Origin: Jiella mangrovi
GTDB lineage: Bacteria > Pseudomonadota > Alphaproteobacteria > Rhizobiales > Rhizobiaceae
DNA length: 44,873 bases
Direction of reading: 5' to 3'
Assembly (NCBI RefSeq): GCF_017815135.1
Contig: NZ_JAGJCF010000026.1
Location: 1 to 44,873, forward strand
Numbering within the stretch: the stretch's first letter is position 1; each line of letters begins with the position of its first letter. The notes under the pieces were generated by a model. That model worked only from the letters and a program-made list of their open reading frames with translations, made no database searches and was not told where the DNA came from. A program made the position numbers and the translations under genes. Positions 14,522 to 23,689 of the stretch are shown one piece after another.

Positions 14522-15838
14522 ATGCTCTGGCAACAACTTCAGCAACAGACGGTCGATCTCGGCTGGTCCTTCTACGGCCCGGTCATCGCCTTCGTCGTCC
14601 TTTGCGGGCTGGCGGTGCCGGTCTGGGCCGCGATCGGCGTCGCCGCCTGTTTGATGCTCTACATTTCCGGCGTTCTGCCGCTGTCCCTGGTCGGCGAGGC
14701 CCTCTTCGACGGTATCGACGCCTTCGCCCTGACGGCGATCCCGCTGTTCATCCTCACCGGCGACGTCCTGGTCAGGACCGGTCTCAGCCGCAAGTTTCTC
14801 GACGTCGCCGATGCGATCACCTCGTGGTCACGGAGCGGCTTCGGCTCGGCGACGGTTCTCGTCTGCGGCATGTTCTCGGCAATCTCGGGGTCGGACGCCG
14901 CGGGGGCTGCCGCGGTCGGGCGGATGACCATCGACCGGCTGACGGAAGCCGGCTACCCCCGGCCCTATGCCTGCGCGCTGGTGGCAGCCGGCGCCTGCAC
15001 CGGCATCCTGATCCCGCCGTCGATCGCCTATATCGTCATCGGCCTCGTTCTCGGCATCTCGGCATCGACCCTCTTCGAAGCCGCGCTCATCCCCGGCATC
15101 ATGATCCTTCTGTCCATTCTCGTCACCAATTCGGTGATGAACCGGATCAAGGCGTTCGAGAACAATGAGGCGATTTCCTTCGCCGAATGGCGATCCAATG
15201 TCGGCTCGTCGCTGAAGCGCGGCTGGTATGCCTTTCTCGTGCCCGGCATCATCTTCTACGGCATTTTCTCGGGCCGCCTGACACCCACCGAAGCCGGCGC
15301 CGTCGCGGTCGTCGTCACCATCATCATGGGTTTCATCCTCAGAACTCTCAGCTTTGCGGACTTCCCGTCGATGCTGCTCTCCTCGGCGAAAGTGAACGGC
15401 GTTATCCTGCCGATCATCGCCTTTTCGCTGCCGCTCGCCCAGGCGCTCGCGGCCCTCAACGTGCCCCAGGGCTTCGTCTATTCGATCACCCAGATCACCA
15501 GCGAGCCGGTCTTCGTGATCGCCCTGATGATCGTGGTTCTGATCGCCGCCGGCTGCGTGATGGAGACGACGCCCAACATCGTCATCCTCGCGCCGATCCT
15601 GAAGCCCCTCGCCGACGAGATCGGCATGGGCGAGCTGCAGTTCTGCGTCATGATGATCACCGCGCTCGGCGTCGGCTTCATCACGCCGCCGCTCGGGCTC
15701 AACCTCTTCGTCACCGCGGGCCTCACCGGCGAGCCGATCCTCAAGATCGCCTGGTGGGCCGTGCCCTTCGTCCTGTTCATGCTGATCATCGTCTTGATGA
15801 TCGCCTATATCCCGGCGCTTTCCATGCCGGTCTTCTGA
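14522..15838 (+). CDS. dctM: TRAP transporter large permease (DctM family)
   Basis: A 438-residue permease with about 12 hydrophobic segments and DctM signatures: the ALTAIPLFILTGDVLVRTGLS block near 65-85, AISGSDAAGAAAVGRMTI near 120, the GILIPPSIAYIVIG loop near 160-175 and a final GFITPPLGLNLFV. ATG 14522 is preferred; a TTG five codons earlier overlaps the dctQ stop. With DctP and DctQ it forms a secondary, ion-driven uptake system in the inner membrane. The first dehydrogenase gene starts 52 bases after the stop. Confidence 0.95.
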   Translation: MLWQQLQQQTVDLGWSFYGPVIAFVVLCGLAVPVWAAIGVAACLMLYISGVLPLSLVGEALFDGIDAFALTAIPLFILTGDVLVRTGLSRKFLDVADAITSWSRSGFGSATVLVCGMFSAISGSDAAGAAAVGRMTIDRLTEAGYPRPYACALVAAGACTGILIPPSIAYIVIGLVLGISASTLFEAALIPGIMILLSILVTNSVMNRIKAFENNEAISFAEWRSNVGSSLKRGWYAFLVPGIIFYGIFSGRLTPTEAGAVAVVVTIIMGFILRTLSFADFPSMLLSSAKVNGVILPIIAFSLPLAQALAALNVPQGFVYSITQITSEPVFVIALMIVVLIAAGCVMETTPNIVILAPILKPLADEIGMGELQFCVMMITALGVGFITPPLGLNLFVTAGLTGEPILKIAWWAVPFVLFMLIIVLMIAYIPALSMPVF

Positions 15839-15890
15839 CCGCCACCGAACCCGCCCCGCCACGATTGCCACTGCCGAGAGGTCATTCACG

Positions 15891-17198
15891 ATGAGCCGCC
15901 AATATCTGAAGAAAGCCGCCGAAGCACCGGCCTCGAGTGCCCAGGACGTCCGTAACACTGTCCTTTCGATCCTCGACGAGATCGAGACGGGACGCGAGGA
16001 GGCCGCGCTTCGTTATGCGGCTAAGTTCGACCGCTACGATGGCCCGCCTGTTGTGACCAAGGACGCCATCGCCGAAGCCGGCTCGAAGGTCTCGCAGCGG
16101 CTGAAGGACGACATTCGCTTCGCACACGACAATGTCCGACGCTTTGCCGAGCGCCAGCTCGCAACGCTCGGCGACGTCGAATACGAGGTCGTGCCGGGCT
16201 TCGTCGCCGGCCAGAAGAGCATCCCCGTCAGAGCCGCCGGGGCCTATGTGCCCGGCGGGCGCTACAGCCATGTCGCCTCGGCGATCATGACGGTGACGAC
16301 GGCGAAGGTCGCTGGCTGCGAGCATATCACGGTGTGTTCGCCGCCGCGCCCCGATATCGGCGTCAATCCGGCGATCCTCTACACCGCCGACCTTTGCGGC
16401 GCCGACACGATCCTGGCGCTCGGCGGTGTCCAGGGCGTCGCCGCGATGGCCTTCGGGCTGTTTGAGACCCCGCCATCCGACATCCTCGTCGGCCCGGGCA
16501 ACCAGTTCGTCGCCGAGGCGAAACGCGCGCTTTTCGGCCGCGTCGGCATCGACATGTTCGCCGGCCCGACCGACAGCCTGATCCTCGCCGATGCCTCGGC
16601 CGATCACGACGTCGTCGCAGCCGACCTCGTCGGCCAGGCCGAGCACGGCTACAATTCGCCGGTGTGGCTCGTGACCGACGACCGCAAGCTCGCCGAGACC
16701 GTGCTCGACCGCGTGCCGAAGGTGATCGCCGAGCTTCCCGAGCCCAACCGCGACAGCGCGGCCACGGCCTGGCGCGATCTCGGCGAGGTCATCCTTTGCG
16801 CCGATCGCGAAGAGATGGCGCAAACCTCGGACGACTACGCGCCCGAGCATCTGACCGTGCAGGCCGAGGATCTCGACTGGTGGCTCGGCCGCCTCAAATG
16901 CTACGGCTCGCTCTTCCTCGGCGAGGAAACGACGGTCGCCTATGGCGACAAGGCGTCCGGCACCAACCATGTCCTGCCGACATCGGGCGCGGCGCGTTAC
17001 ACCGGCGGCCTGTCGGTGCACAAATACATGAAGATCGTGACCTGGCAGCGGGCCACCCGCGAGGGGTCGCGTCCGGTGGCCGAAGCGACGGCCCGGATCT
17101 CGCGGCTCGAAGGCATGGAAGGCCATGCCCGCACGGCCGACATCCGGCTGAGGAAATACTTTCCGACCACCAATTTCGACCTTTCGGCGACGGATTGA
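15891..17198 (+). CDS. hpsN: HisD-family dehydrogenase, sulfopropanediol 3-dehydrogenase-like (HpsN)
   Basis: A 435-residue enzyme of the histidinol-dehydrogenase fold. Typical blocks are AAGAYVPGGRYSHVASAIMT (Rossmann start), ALGGVQGVAAMAFG, DILVGPGNQFVAEAKR, FAGPTDSLILAD and EHLTVQAED with ATSG-like GTNHVLPTSGAARYTGGLSV (in parts). True HisD sits with other his genes; here it follows a TRAP transporter and precedes two more dehydrogenases. That arrangement and the SuyZ-like exporter match 2,3-dihydroxypropane-1-sulfonate (DHPS) catabolism, where HpsN oxidises R-DHPS twice to sulfolactate with NAD. The HisD superfamily is certain. The sulfonate substrate is inference; another polyol or hydroxy-acid is possible. 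Confidence 0.8.
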   Translation: MSRQYLKKAAEAPASSAQDVRNTVLSILDEIETGREEAALRYAAKFDRYDGPPVVTKDAIAEAGSKVSQRLKDDIRFAHDNVRRFAERQLATLGDVEYEVVPGFVAGQKSIPVRAAGAYVPGGRYSHVASAIMTVTTAKVAGCEHITVCSPPRPDIGVNPAILYTADLCGADTILALGGVQGVAAMAFGLFETPPSDILVGPGNQFVAEAKRALFGRVGIDMFAGPTDSLILADASADHDVVAADLVGQAEHGYNSPVWLVTDDRKLAETVLDRVPKVIAELPEPNRDSAATAWRDLGEVILCADREEMAQTSDDYAPEHLTVQAEDLDWWLGRLKCYGSLFLGEETTVAYGDKASGTNHVLPTSGAARYTGGLSVHKYMKIVTWQRATREGSRPVAEATARISRLEGMEGHARTADIRLRKYFPTTNFDLSATD

Positions 17199-17206
17199 AG
17201 CTGGCC

Positions 17207-17968
17207 ATGGCAGACGCAACGAACCTCCTCGATCTCACCGGCCGCGTCGCCTGCGTGACCGGCGCGAGCAGCGGTCTTGGCCGCGCCGCAGCGACGATGC
17301 TGGCGCAGGCCGGCGCGCGGGTCGTCGGTGTCGCCCGCCGCGTCGGGCGATTGGAGGCGTGGCAGGCCGAGACCACCGGCGAGACGGCGATCGTCGCCGC
17401 CGATCTCGGCGACCGCGACGCTTTGGCCGACATTGCGGAACTGGCGGCGGAACCGTTCGGCGGGCCGGACATCCTGATCAATGCCGCCGGGATCAACACA
17501 CGGGAAGCGGCCGACGACGTCACCGACGATGGCTGGGACCGGACCATCCATCTCAATCTGACGGTCACCTTCATGCTCGCCAAACGCTTCGCGCCCGCCA
17601 TGAAGGCCCGCGGCTTCGGCCGGATCGTCAACTTCGCCTCGCTGCAGTCGCGCCGGGCGTTTGCGGGCGGCATCGCCTATGGAGCCTCGAAGGGCGGCGT
17701 CGAACAGCTGACGCGGGCCATGGCCGAGGCCTGGTCGAAGCATGGCATCAACGCCAACGCGCTGGCGCCGGGCTTCTTTCCAACGGAGCTGACGGGGCCG
17801 GTCTTCTCCGACCCCGAACTCGCCGAGAGGAATGCCCGCCAGACCTGCATCGGCCGCAATGGCGAGATGGAGGACCTGCGCGGACCGCTTCTGTTTCTGT
17901 CCTCGAACGCCTCGGCCTATGTCACCGGACAGGTGCTTTTCGTCGACGGAGGATTTACGGCCCGATGA
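17207..17968 (+). CDS. Short-chain dehydrogenase/reductase, SDR family
   Basis: A 253-residue classical SDR. The cofactor motif TGASSGLG lies near residues 20-27, NAAG near 91, the catalytic serine in NFASLQSRR near 146, and the Y-x3-K pair in AYGASKGG near 159-163. The C-terminal FVDGGFTAR is typical. The start ATG 17207 is 8 bases after the hpsN-like stop, and the stop overlaps the next gene by ATGA. In DHPS degraders, two dehydrogenases (HpsO and HpsP) interconvert the stereoisomers through a keto intermediate so that all substrate reaches HpsN; this SDR and the next gene could fill those roles (inference). Confidence 0.9.
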   Translation: MADATNLLDLTGRVACVTGASSGLGRAAATMLAQAGARVVGVARRVGRLEAWQAETTGETAIVAADLGDRDALADIAELAAEPFGGPDILINAAGINTREAADDVTDDGWDRTIHLNLTVTFMLAKRFAPAMKARGFGRIVNFASLQSRRAFAGGIAYGASKGGVEQLTRAMAEAWSKHGINANALAPGFFPTELTGPVFSDPELAERNARQTCIGRNGEMEDLRGPLLFLSSNASAYVTGQVLFVDGGFTAR

Positions 17969-18957
17969 AAGCGCTCGTCTATACGGCTCCGGAGAAACTG
18001 GATTACCGCGACGTGCCCGACCCCGAAGCGCGCGCGGAAGAGGTCGTCGTCAAGGTCGAGGCCGTCGGCATCTGCGGCTCGGACATGCACGCCTATCTCG
18101 GCCATGACGAGCGCCGCCCGCCGCAGCTCATTCTCGGCCATGAGGCGGCGGGCACCGTCAAGACTGGCGCGATGGCCGGCAAGCGGGTCACCATCAATCC
18201 GCTCGTGACCTGCGGGCGATGTGCGGCCTGCCTGAAGGGCCGCGAGAACCTGTGCCCCGACCGGCAGATCATCTCGATGGCTCCGCGACCCGGCGCTTTT
18301 GCCGAATATGTTTCGATTCCGCCGGCGAACCTCGTCGAAATTCCCGATGGCGTCTCGGCCGAACAGGCCTGCCTCGCAGAACCGATCGCCTGCGGCTGGC
18401 ACGCGGCGCGAGTCGCGCTCCGCCACGACGCCGACGCTGTGCGGACCGGATCGTGCCTCGTCATCGGCGGTGGCGCGATCGGCCTTGGCGCGGCGCTGTC
18501 GCTGCGGGCGGCGGGCGCTGAACGGGTGACGGTGGCCGAGACCAATCCCCGGCGTCACGACGCCATCAGATCGGCCGGGCCCTTCGAGATCTTCGACGCG
18601 GCCGCGCAGCCATCTTCAGCAGCTTTCGACGTGATCGTCGACGGCGTCGGTTTCCAGGCGACGCGGGCGCTTGCGACGCGGGCCGCAAGAGCGGGGGGCA
18701 TCATCGTTCATATCGGCCTCGGCAGCGCCGAAGGCGGGCTCGATATTCGCCGCATGACGCTTCAGGAAATCACCTTCGTCGGCACCTACACCTACACGAA
18801 GGAGGATTTCAGGCAGACGGCGGCGGCGATCTTCGACGGCCGTCTGGGGGCGCTCGACTGGCCGCAGATGCGGCCGCTCGCGGCCGGGGCGCAAGCCTTC
18901 GCCGACATTCTGGCGGGCGACGCCCCGGCGCCGAAGATCATTCTGATCCCCGGCTGA
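17965..18957 (+). CDS. Zinc-dependent medium-chain alcohol/polyol dehydrogenase
   Basis: A 330-residue MDR enzyme. The catalytic zinc ligands are seen in GICGSDMH and GHEAAG, and the structural zinc site in CGRCAACLKGRENLC. The NAD-binding glycine motif is IGGGAIGLGAAL near 166-177. The gene is translationally coupled to the SDR gene (ATGA) and ends the operon, 50 bases before a strong terminator. The context makes it a partner of the SDR in oxidising or epimerising the imported polyol-like substrate. Close relatives act on L-idonate, threonine or sorbitol, so substrate cannot be fixed from sequence. Confidence 0.9.
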   Translation: MKALVYTAPEKLDYRDVPDPEARAEEVVVKVEAVGICGSDMHAYLGHDERRPPQLILGHEAAGTVKTGAMAGKRVTINPLVTCGRCAACLKGRENLCPDRQIISMAPRPGAFAEYVSIPPANLVEIPDGVSAEQACLAEPIACGWHAARVALRHDADAVRTGSCLVIGGGAIGLGAALSLRAAGAERVTVAETNPRRHDAIRSAGPFEIFDAAAQPSSAAFDVIVDGVGFQATRALATRAARAGGIIVHIGLGSAEGGLDIRRMTLQEITFVGTYTYTKEDFRQTAAAIFDGRLGALDWPQMRPLAAGAQAFADILAGDAPAPKIILIPG

Positions 18958-18969
18958 GGCCTGCCGCCG

Positions 18970-18990
18970 GGCGAACGGGGGCCGTTCGCC
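18970..18990 (+). other. GC-rich hairpin before the terminator
   Basis: GGCGAACGG (18970-18978) pairs perfectly with CCGTTCGCC (18982-18990) across a 3-base loop, directly after the dehydrogenase stop. It lacks a proper U-run and probably protects the mRNA end or assists the terminator that follows. Confidence 0.55.
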
Positions 18991-19007
18991 GTCTTTGTCG
19001 GGCAAAG

Positions 19008-19038
19008 CCGCCGGGCCCTTGCGAGCCGGCGGTTTTTT
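19008..19038 (+). terminator. Rho-independent terminator of the TRAP/dehydrogenase operon
   Basis: CCGCCGG (19008-19014) pairs perfectly with CCGGCGG (19026-19032), followed at once by six T residues (19033-19038). It lies between the last dehydrogenase gene and the convergent msrA. Confidence 0.85.
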
Positions 19039-19043
19039 GGCTG

Positions 19044-19559
19044 TCACGCGGCCGTCTGACGACGCGGCAATTTCCAGTTCGGCCGGACGAAATGGCAGGT
19101 ATAGCCGTTCGGGATGCGCTCCAGATAGTCCTGATGCTCCGGCTCGGCCTCCCAGAAATCACCGGCCTCGGCGACTTCCGTGACGACCTTTCCTGGCCAG
19201 ATCCCGGACGCGTCGACGTCGGCGATCGTCTCCTCGGCAACGCGCTTCTGCTCGTCGCTCGTATAGAAGATCGCCGAGCGATAGCTCACGCCGAGATCGT
19301 TGCCCTGCCGGTTCAGGGTCGAAGGGTCGTGGATCTGGAAGAAGAATTCCAGAAGATCGCGAAAGCTGGTCTGGTCCGGATCGAAGACGATCTCGATCGC
19401 CTCCGCATGGGTGCCGTGGTTCCGATAGGTGGCATTTGCGACGTCGCCGCCCGAATATCCGACGCGGGTCGAGACGACGCCCGGCATCCGCCGGATGAGC
19501 TGCTGCATGCCCCAGAAACACCCGCCGGCAAGAATTGCGCGTTCGGTCTTGTCAGTCAT
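19044..19559 (-). CDS. msrA: Peptide-methionine (S)-S-oxide reductase MsrA
   Basis: A 171-residue cytoplasmic repair enzyme. The GCFWG motif near residues 13-17 contains the catalytic cysteine, and [37 protein letters not shown] (in part) and YRSAIFYTS are family blocks. [16 protein letters not shown] is near the C-terminus. A strong GGAGG lies upstream of ATG 19559. It reduces the S-epimer of methionine sulfoxide using thioredoxin. It is monocistronic, convergent with the dehydrogenase operon and unrelated to it in function as far as can be seen. Confidence 0.96.
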   Translation of the reverse strand: MTDKTERAILAGGCFWGMQQLIRRMPGVVSTRVGYSGGDVANATYRNHGTHAEAIEIVFDPDQTSFRDLLEFFFQIHDPSTLNRQGNDLGVSYRSAIFYTSDEQKRVAEETIADVDASGIWPGKVVTEVAEAGDFWEAEPEHQDYLERIPNGYTCHFVRPNWKLPRRQTAA

Positions 19560-20039
19560 GGTCGAGCCTCCTTCGTTTCTCGCCTCATCATGTGTCGATG
19601 CGACCCGCGAACTTCAACGCATCGCAGGACAACACGGAGCAAGGGCCCAAGGCCAGACAATTTCGATAAGAAAGAAGCCCGCCCCTTTTTACATCGGGCG
19701 GCGCATCGAAGCGGGCCGCAGGGCGGCCAATCTGCATCAAAACCATGTCCGATCATATCGGGCATGCGCAGAAATACGTGACGCTATATTTTGGTCGTGG
19801 CGCCGGCGAGGCGCACGAAAACGGTCCCTTTAGCGCTGGATGTCAATTCCCGACTGGGTAGCGCAACCACATTCCCGCTGACGTCGACCTGGTGGGTGAT
19901 TTGATCAGGGAACGTTGCGCAGATGCGTTGCTAACGGCGCATATCGAGTGCCTGACACTCAGCGCCGAGAAGATGGGATCTTCTTGCGCAATCCGCGGGA
20001 TACCACGTTCACCGGACCGGCTTTCGCGGAGACCCAGCC
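19560..20039. other. Intergenic region with one repeat
   Basis: About 480 bases between msrA (minus) and the PLP-enzyme stop (minus). It must hold the msrA promoter. The only recognisable element is a 25-base block at 19933-19957 that recurs exactly at 44624-44648. I see no supported gene. Confidence 0.45.
19933..19957 (+). repeat. 25-base repeat shared with 44624-44648
   Basis: The block beginning aacggcgcatatcgagtgcc and ending tgaca is identical at both places. It lies in noncoding DNA in each case and looks like a fragment of a dispersed mosaic repeat. Confidence 0.65.
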
Positions 20040-21236
20040 TCAGTCCGGCCAGCGCAGCGCGCTTGCGAGACTGTGGCGGGGCAGCGCCATGGCGTTTGCG
20101 GGGCGCTCTGCGGCAAAGACCTTCTCGAATGCGTCCGCCACCACCTCGGCCTCGCCAGGATGAAGATTGCAGGGATCGAGATAGAAGAAGCCGAGCTCGC
20201 TCTCGTGATCGCGCACGATGATCGGCGGGTCGCCGGCGGCGAGCGCCTTGGCGAGGCCGTTCGCGGTGAAGCCGCTTTCGGGCGCAACGGTGATTTCCAG
20301 CCGGTCGAGCGGGTTGTTGGTCGGATCGGGCATGATCTTGGCGTGAAGTCCGGGAAGCGCGTTCACGGTGGTCTGCCAGAGGTGGAGAGCGGCTGTCTCG
20401 CGGGCGCGAATGCCGACGTGGTCGCGCTTTTCCCAGGCTTGAAGGGCGGCCATGACGCCGGCAATGGATTCCTTGCCGACCTTCATCGCCCTGCCGATCC
20501 CCTTGTTCTGCAGATAGGCGGCGCGCACCAGATCCTTTCGGCCCGCGACGATGCCGCTGGTCGGGCCGGAAAGGAACTTGTGGCCGGAATAGATGGCGAT
20601 GTCGGCGCCGCGCTCGAGGAAGCTGCGCAGATCATATTCCGATGCCGCATCGACGATCACCGGAATGCCGCGGGGGCGGCAGATCTCGACCACCTCTTCC
20701 AGGCTCACCTGGCCGATCTGGACGGTGTGATGGCTGACGACGAACAGGAGCGCCGCCGTCCGGTCGGTGATCGAATTCTCGATGTGGTAGGGCATCACCT
20801 GCGTCGCCGTGCCGGCATAGACCGGCTTGCCCCCGGCCAGCCGGATCGACTGTTCCACGGGGGCACCGTAGTTCACGGCGTGGCCGAGCTGCAGGATGAC
20901 CTCGTCCTTCAGGCGTTCGGTCCGGTCGGGCAGCTGCTCAATGGCCAGCATGTCGGTACCGGTCATGGTGCCGGCGATGGTCATCGAGATCCCGGCCGCG
21001 CAGCAGGCGGTGACGAATCCGGCCTCGCCGCCGGTCAGCCGCGCGATCACCGCGCTCGCTCGCCGCTGCAGGTCGTCCATCTCGATCCATTGCGGGGCGA
21101 TCTCGGCCATCGCGGCGATCGCGTCCGCATGCATGATCGAGGCGCCGAGCGAGGTCATCGTGCCCGAGACGTTGATGACGGGGCGAAGATTGAGGCGCGA
21201 GCGGTAGTCGGTGTTGTGGTTGGGAGCTGTCGGCAT
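20040..21236 (-). CDS. SelA-like PLP-dependent enzyme (cog1921)
   Basis: A 398-residue fold-type I PLP enzyme related to selenocysteine synthase. From ATG 21236 the PLP lysine is K220 in [13 protein letters not shown] and the ring-binding aspartate D196 in [20 protein letters not shown] near 22-31 is the family N-terminal motif. No selB or tRNA-Sec context exists, so selenium use is unlikely; relatives act in racemisation or elimination on amino acids, such as D-glucosaminate-6-phosphate ammonia-lyase. AGGAACC precedes ATG 21236; an upstream in-frame start at 21287 is not preferred. It is divergent from an IclR regulator and close to a peptide-type ABC operon with an amidohydrolase, a partnership known for cog1921/cog3964 genes. 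Substrate unknown. Confidence 0.82.
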   Translation of the reverse strand: MPTAPNHNTDYRSRLNLRPVINVSGTMTSLGASIMHADAIAAMAEIAPQWIEMDDLQRRASAVIARLTGGEAGFVTACCAAGISMTIAGTMTGTDMLAIEQLPDRTERLKDEVILQLGHAVNYGAPVEQSIRLAGGKPVYAGTATQVMPYHIENSITDRTAALLFVVSHHTVQIGQVSLEEVVEICRPRGIPVIVDAASEYDLRSFLERGADIAIYSGHKFLSGPTSGIVAGRKDLVRAAYLQNKGIGRAMKVGKESIAGVMAALQAWEKRDHVGIRARETAALHLWQTTVNALPGLHAKIMPDPTNNPLDRLEITVAPESGFTANGLAKALAAGDPPIIVRDHESELGFFYLDPCNLHPGEAEVVADAFEKVFAAERPANAMALPRHSLASALRWPD

Positions 21237-21339
21237 CGTCAGGTTCCTGTCGGCATCGAGGGAGGCAGGCGCGAAGGCGGCGCGCATGGCGGTTGAAATC
21301 GGGAGCGGCCTCGATCATCGCTTGACCGGACACCTGTTC

Positions 21340-21354
21340 CCTTCTTATGGAAGG
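21340..21354. promoter_or_regulatory. Candidate IclR operator
   Basis: CCTTC-TTATG-GAAGG, an inverted repeat with 5-base arms in the 137-base space between the divergent PLP-enzyme and IclR genes. IclR proteins often bind such sites between themselves and their target. The assignment is by position and symmetry only. Confidence 0.35.
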
Positions 21355-21373
21355 TTCTTTCAGCGAGGATAGC

Positions 21374-22138
21374 ATGAGCGCCACCACAGCCAGGACCCGG
21401 ACCAGCGGCATCGACCGGACGTTGCAGGTCATGGACATGCTGGCGGAGCGGCGCGCGCCGATGTCGGCCTATGATATCGCCAAGACCGTCGGCGCGCCGA
21501 TCTCGACGATCTACCGGCTCGTCGACGAGCTGGTCGAGCGTGAGATGCTGTCGCGCGGGCCCGACAATTCGGTCTGGCTCGGCGCTCGCCTGATGCGCTA
21601 CGGCCTGATCTACCGCCAGCGCTTGGACGCTTTCGGCCGGGCCGAGGAGGAGATGAAGCGCCTCGTTGCGGCGACCGGCGAGACGGTGCAGATCTGCACC
21701 CGTGACGGCGGCATGATGCTGGTCGTGGGCATGGAGGAAGGTCCCGGCCATTTTCAGGTGGCCTCGCGCGTCGGCACCCGTGTGCCGCTCAACTGGACGG
21801 CGTCCGGCCGCCTGCTGCTCGGCCATCTTGGCGACGGCGAGCGGCTCGCCGCCTTTGCCGCCTCTGCCCGCCCGTCGGCGACGGGCATCGCCGAGACCGA
21901 CCCCGAAAGGCTTTCGGCCCAGGCGCGCATCGATTTCGAGAACCGCCTCGCCGTGCAGTTCAACGCCAGCGAATATTCCGTCGCCTGTATCGCCGCCCCC
22001 ATTCGCGGCGAGACGGGGGCGTGCATCGCCACGATTTCGATCGTCCTGCCCGACCGCAAGGCCGAAGAGCGAGAGAGCGAGCTCGCCGATGCGGTGCGCG
22101 CGGCAGCCTCCGCCGTCGAGCGCTCGCTCGGCCGCTGA
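21374..22138 (+). CDS. IclR-family transcriptional regulator
   Basis: A 254-residue regulator. The winged helix-turn-helix (about 10-70) reads SAYDIAKTVGAPISTIYRLVDELV and the effector domain (about 80-250) has LVVGMEEGPGHF, LNWTASGRLLLGHL and the YSVACIAAPIRGETG block. ATG 21374 is chosen because GAGGA lies just upstream; ATG 21347 is within the putative operator. It is divergent from the PLP-enzyme gene and converges on ridA. It probably controls both the PLP enzyme and the ABC/amidohydrolase operon (inference). Confidence 0.92.
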   Translation: MSATTARTRTSGIDRTLQVMDMLAERRAPMSAYDIAKTVGAPISTIYRLVDELVEREMLSRGPDNSVWLGARLMRYGLIYRQRLDAFGRAEEEMKRLVAATGETVQICTRDGGMMLVVGMEEGPGHFQVASRVGTRVPLNWTASGRLLLGHLGDGERLAAFAASARPSATGIAETDPERLSAQARIDFENRLAVQFNASEYSVACIAAPIRGETGACIATISIVLPDRKAEERESELADAVRAAASAVERSLGR

Positions 22139-22175
22139 GGCAGCTCGTACTGGCCTTGCAACAAGGGCGCCCGCC

Positions 22176-22697
22176 TCAGGCACGTTCGAAGATCGCCTCC
22201 ACCTCGACGGTGATGCCGTTGGGCAGCGACGAGACGCCGAAGGACGAGCGGGCATGCACCCCCGCTGCGCCGAACACCGAGGCGAGAAGGTCCGACGCGC
22301 CATCGATGACGAAGGAGTGGCGGTCGAAACTTGGCGTCGCGTTGACGAGGCCGAGGAGCTTCACCACGCCCCCGATCTCGTCGAGACTGCCGCAATGGCC
22401 GCGCAGAGCGGCGAGGATGTTGATGGCGACGATCTCCGCATGCTGGCGGGCGGTCTGCGCATCGACATCGGCGCCGACCTTGCCGCGCATCAGGCTCCCG
22501 TCCGGCAGAACCGGCCCCTGGCCGGAGACGTAGAGGAGATTGCCGCTTTCGCGGACGTTGGTGAAAGAGCCGATCGGCGCCGGCGGAAGCGCCGGCAGCT
22601 TGATGTTGACGGCCTTCAGCCTCGCCTCGGGACCGGCCTCCGGCCGGGTCACAGGGTTTTCGCCTTCAGGGTGCGTCGCGGTGGGATTCGCAGTCAT
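22176..22697 (-). CDS. RidA/YjgF-family protein
   Basis: A 173-residue member of the RidA superfamily with a longer N-terminal lead (about 30 residues) than the usual 130-residue enzyme. LLYVSGQGPVLPDG and ILAALRGHCGSLDEIGGVVK (in part) are family blocks. The usual catalytic arginine near the C-terminus (ARSSFGVSSLP, where many members read AR-x3-G-V-x2-LP) is present as HARSSFGV. Classic RidA hydrolyses reactive enamine/imine intermediates from PLP enzymes, which fits a PLP enzyme next door. The ATG at 22697 overlaps the ATPase stop as ATGA, so it is the last gene of the ABC operon. Confidence 0.88.
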   Translation of the reverse strand: MTANPTATHPEGENPVTRPEAGPEARLKAVNIKLPALPPAPIGSFTNVRESGNLLYVSGQGPVLPDGSLMRGKVGADVDAQTARQHAEIVAINILAALRGHCGSLDEIGGVVKLLGLVNATPSFDRHSFVIDGASDLLASVFGAAGVHARSSFGVSSLPNGITVEVEAIFERA

Positions 22698-23689
22698 GAG
22701 ACCTCGAGATTGATGCAATGGGCGTGGCGGCCCGGGCCGATGGCAAAGGGCGCGGGAAAGCGCTCGGCGCAGGCCGGCAGGGCGCGGGGGCAGCGGGTGC
22801 GGAAGACGCAGCCCGACGGCGGATCGAGCGGGCTCGGGATCGAGCCCTCGAGGACGTCGCGGCTGCGCGCAAGGGTCGGGTCCGGCTGTGGCACCGCCGA
22901 CAGAAGCGCTCGCGTATAAGGGTGGGCAGGCGCGCGCGCGAGGTCGCGGGCAGGTCCCGTCTCGACGATCCGGCCGAGATACATCACCGCGATCCGGTCG
23001 CAGAGATAATCGACGACGGACAGATCATGGGCGATGAACAGCATCGTCAGGTTTCGCCGATCGCGCAGATCGAGGAGAAGATTGAGGATCTGCGCCTGGA
23101 TCGACACGTCCAGCGCCGAAACGCTCTCGTCGGCGACGATGAATTCCGGCTCCAGCGCCAAGGCCCGGGCAATGCCGATACGCTGGCGCTGGCCGCCGGA
23201 AAACTCGTGCGGATAGCGCTTCATCTGGTCGGCCGAAAGGCCGACCTCTTCCAGCAGCGCGGCAACTCGGTCCCGCCTTTCGCCGCGATTTCCCACGGCG
23301 TGGGCGCGCAGACCCTCGGCGACGATATGCTCGACCTTGAGGCGCGGATTGAGCGAGGATACCGGGTCCTGGAAGATGATCTGCATGCGCTTGCGCATCG
23401 CCACCATCTCCCGATCCGACAGGGTGGTGAGCTCGGCCCCCCCGAAGCGGATCGTCCCGGCGGTGGGCGAGACAAGGCGCAGCAGCGTGCGGCCGAGGGT
23501 GGTCTTGCCCGAGCCGCTCTCGCCGACCAGCCCGGTGATCGAGCCGCGCGGAATGTCGAGGCTGACATCCTCGACGGCGTGAACCGTGCCGCCGGGCGTG
23601 TGGTAGTGTTTCGACAGATTGCGGATGGCAAGGAGCGGCGCGTCGGCGCTCGTTGTCTCCTCTCTGATGGCGGCTGACGTGTCAGGCAT
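22694..23689 (-). CDS. Peptide-type ABC transporter ATPase (OppF/DppF-like)
   Basis: A 331-residue ATPase: Walker A GESGSGKTT, signature FSGGQRQRIGIARAL, Walker B FIVADESVSALDVS (serine where many relatives have proline after the catalytic glutamate), and the C-terminal oligopeptide-ABC extension with CVFRTRCPRALPAC. It overlaps its partner ATPase gene by eight bases at the start and ridA by ATGA at the end. The two ATPases form the heterodimeric motor of the transporter encoded by this operon. Confidence 0.95.
   Translation of the reverse strand: MPDTSAAIREETTSADAPLLAIRNLSKHYHTPGGTVHAVEDVSLDIPRGSITGLVGESGSGKTTLGRTLLRLVSPTAGTIRFGGAELTTLSDREMVAMRKRMQIIFQDPVSSLNPRLKVEHIVAEGLRAHAVGNRGERRDRVAALLEEVGLSADQMKRYPHEFSGGQRQRIGIARALALEPEFIVADESVSALDVSIQAQILNLLLDLRDRRNLTMLFIAHDLSVVDYLCDRIAVMYLGRIVETGPARDLARAPAHPYTRALLSAVPQPDPTLARSRDVLEGSIPSPLDPPSGCVFRTRCPRALPACAERFPAPFAIGPGRHAHCINLEVS

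Noticed and set aside
15891-17198. Annotation as biosynthetic histidinol dehydrogenase
   Set aside because: No other histidine genes nearby; TRAP transporter and two further dehydrogenases indicate a catabolic paralogue.
18970-18990. First hairpin after the dehydrogenase operon as the terminator
   Set aside because: No U-run directly follows; the second hairpin with six Ts is the real candidate.
20040-21236. Annotation as selenocysteine synthase SelA
   Set aside because: Shorter than SelA, no selB/selD/tRNA-Sec context, and linked to an IclR/ABC catabolic cluster.
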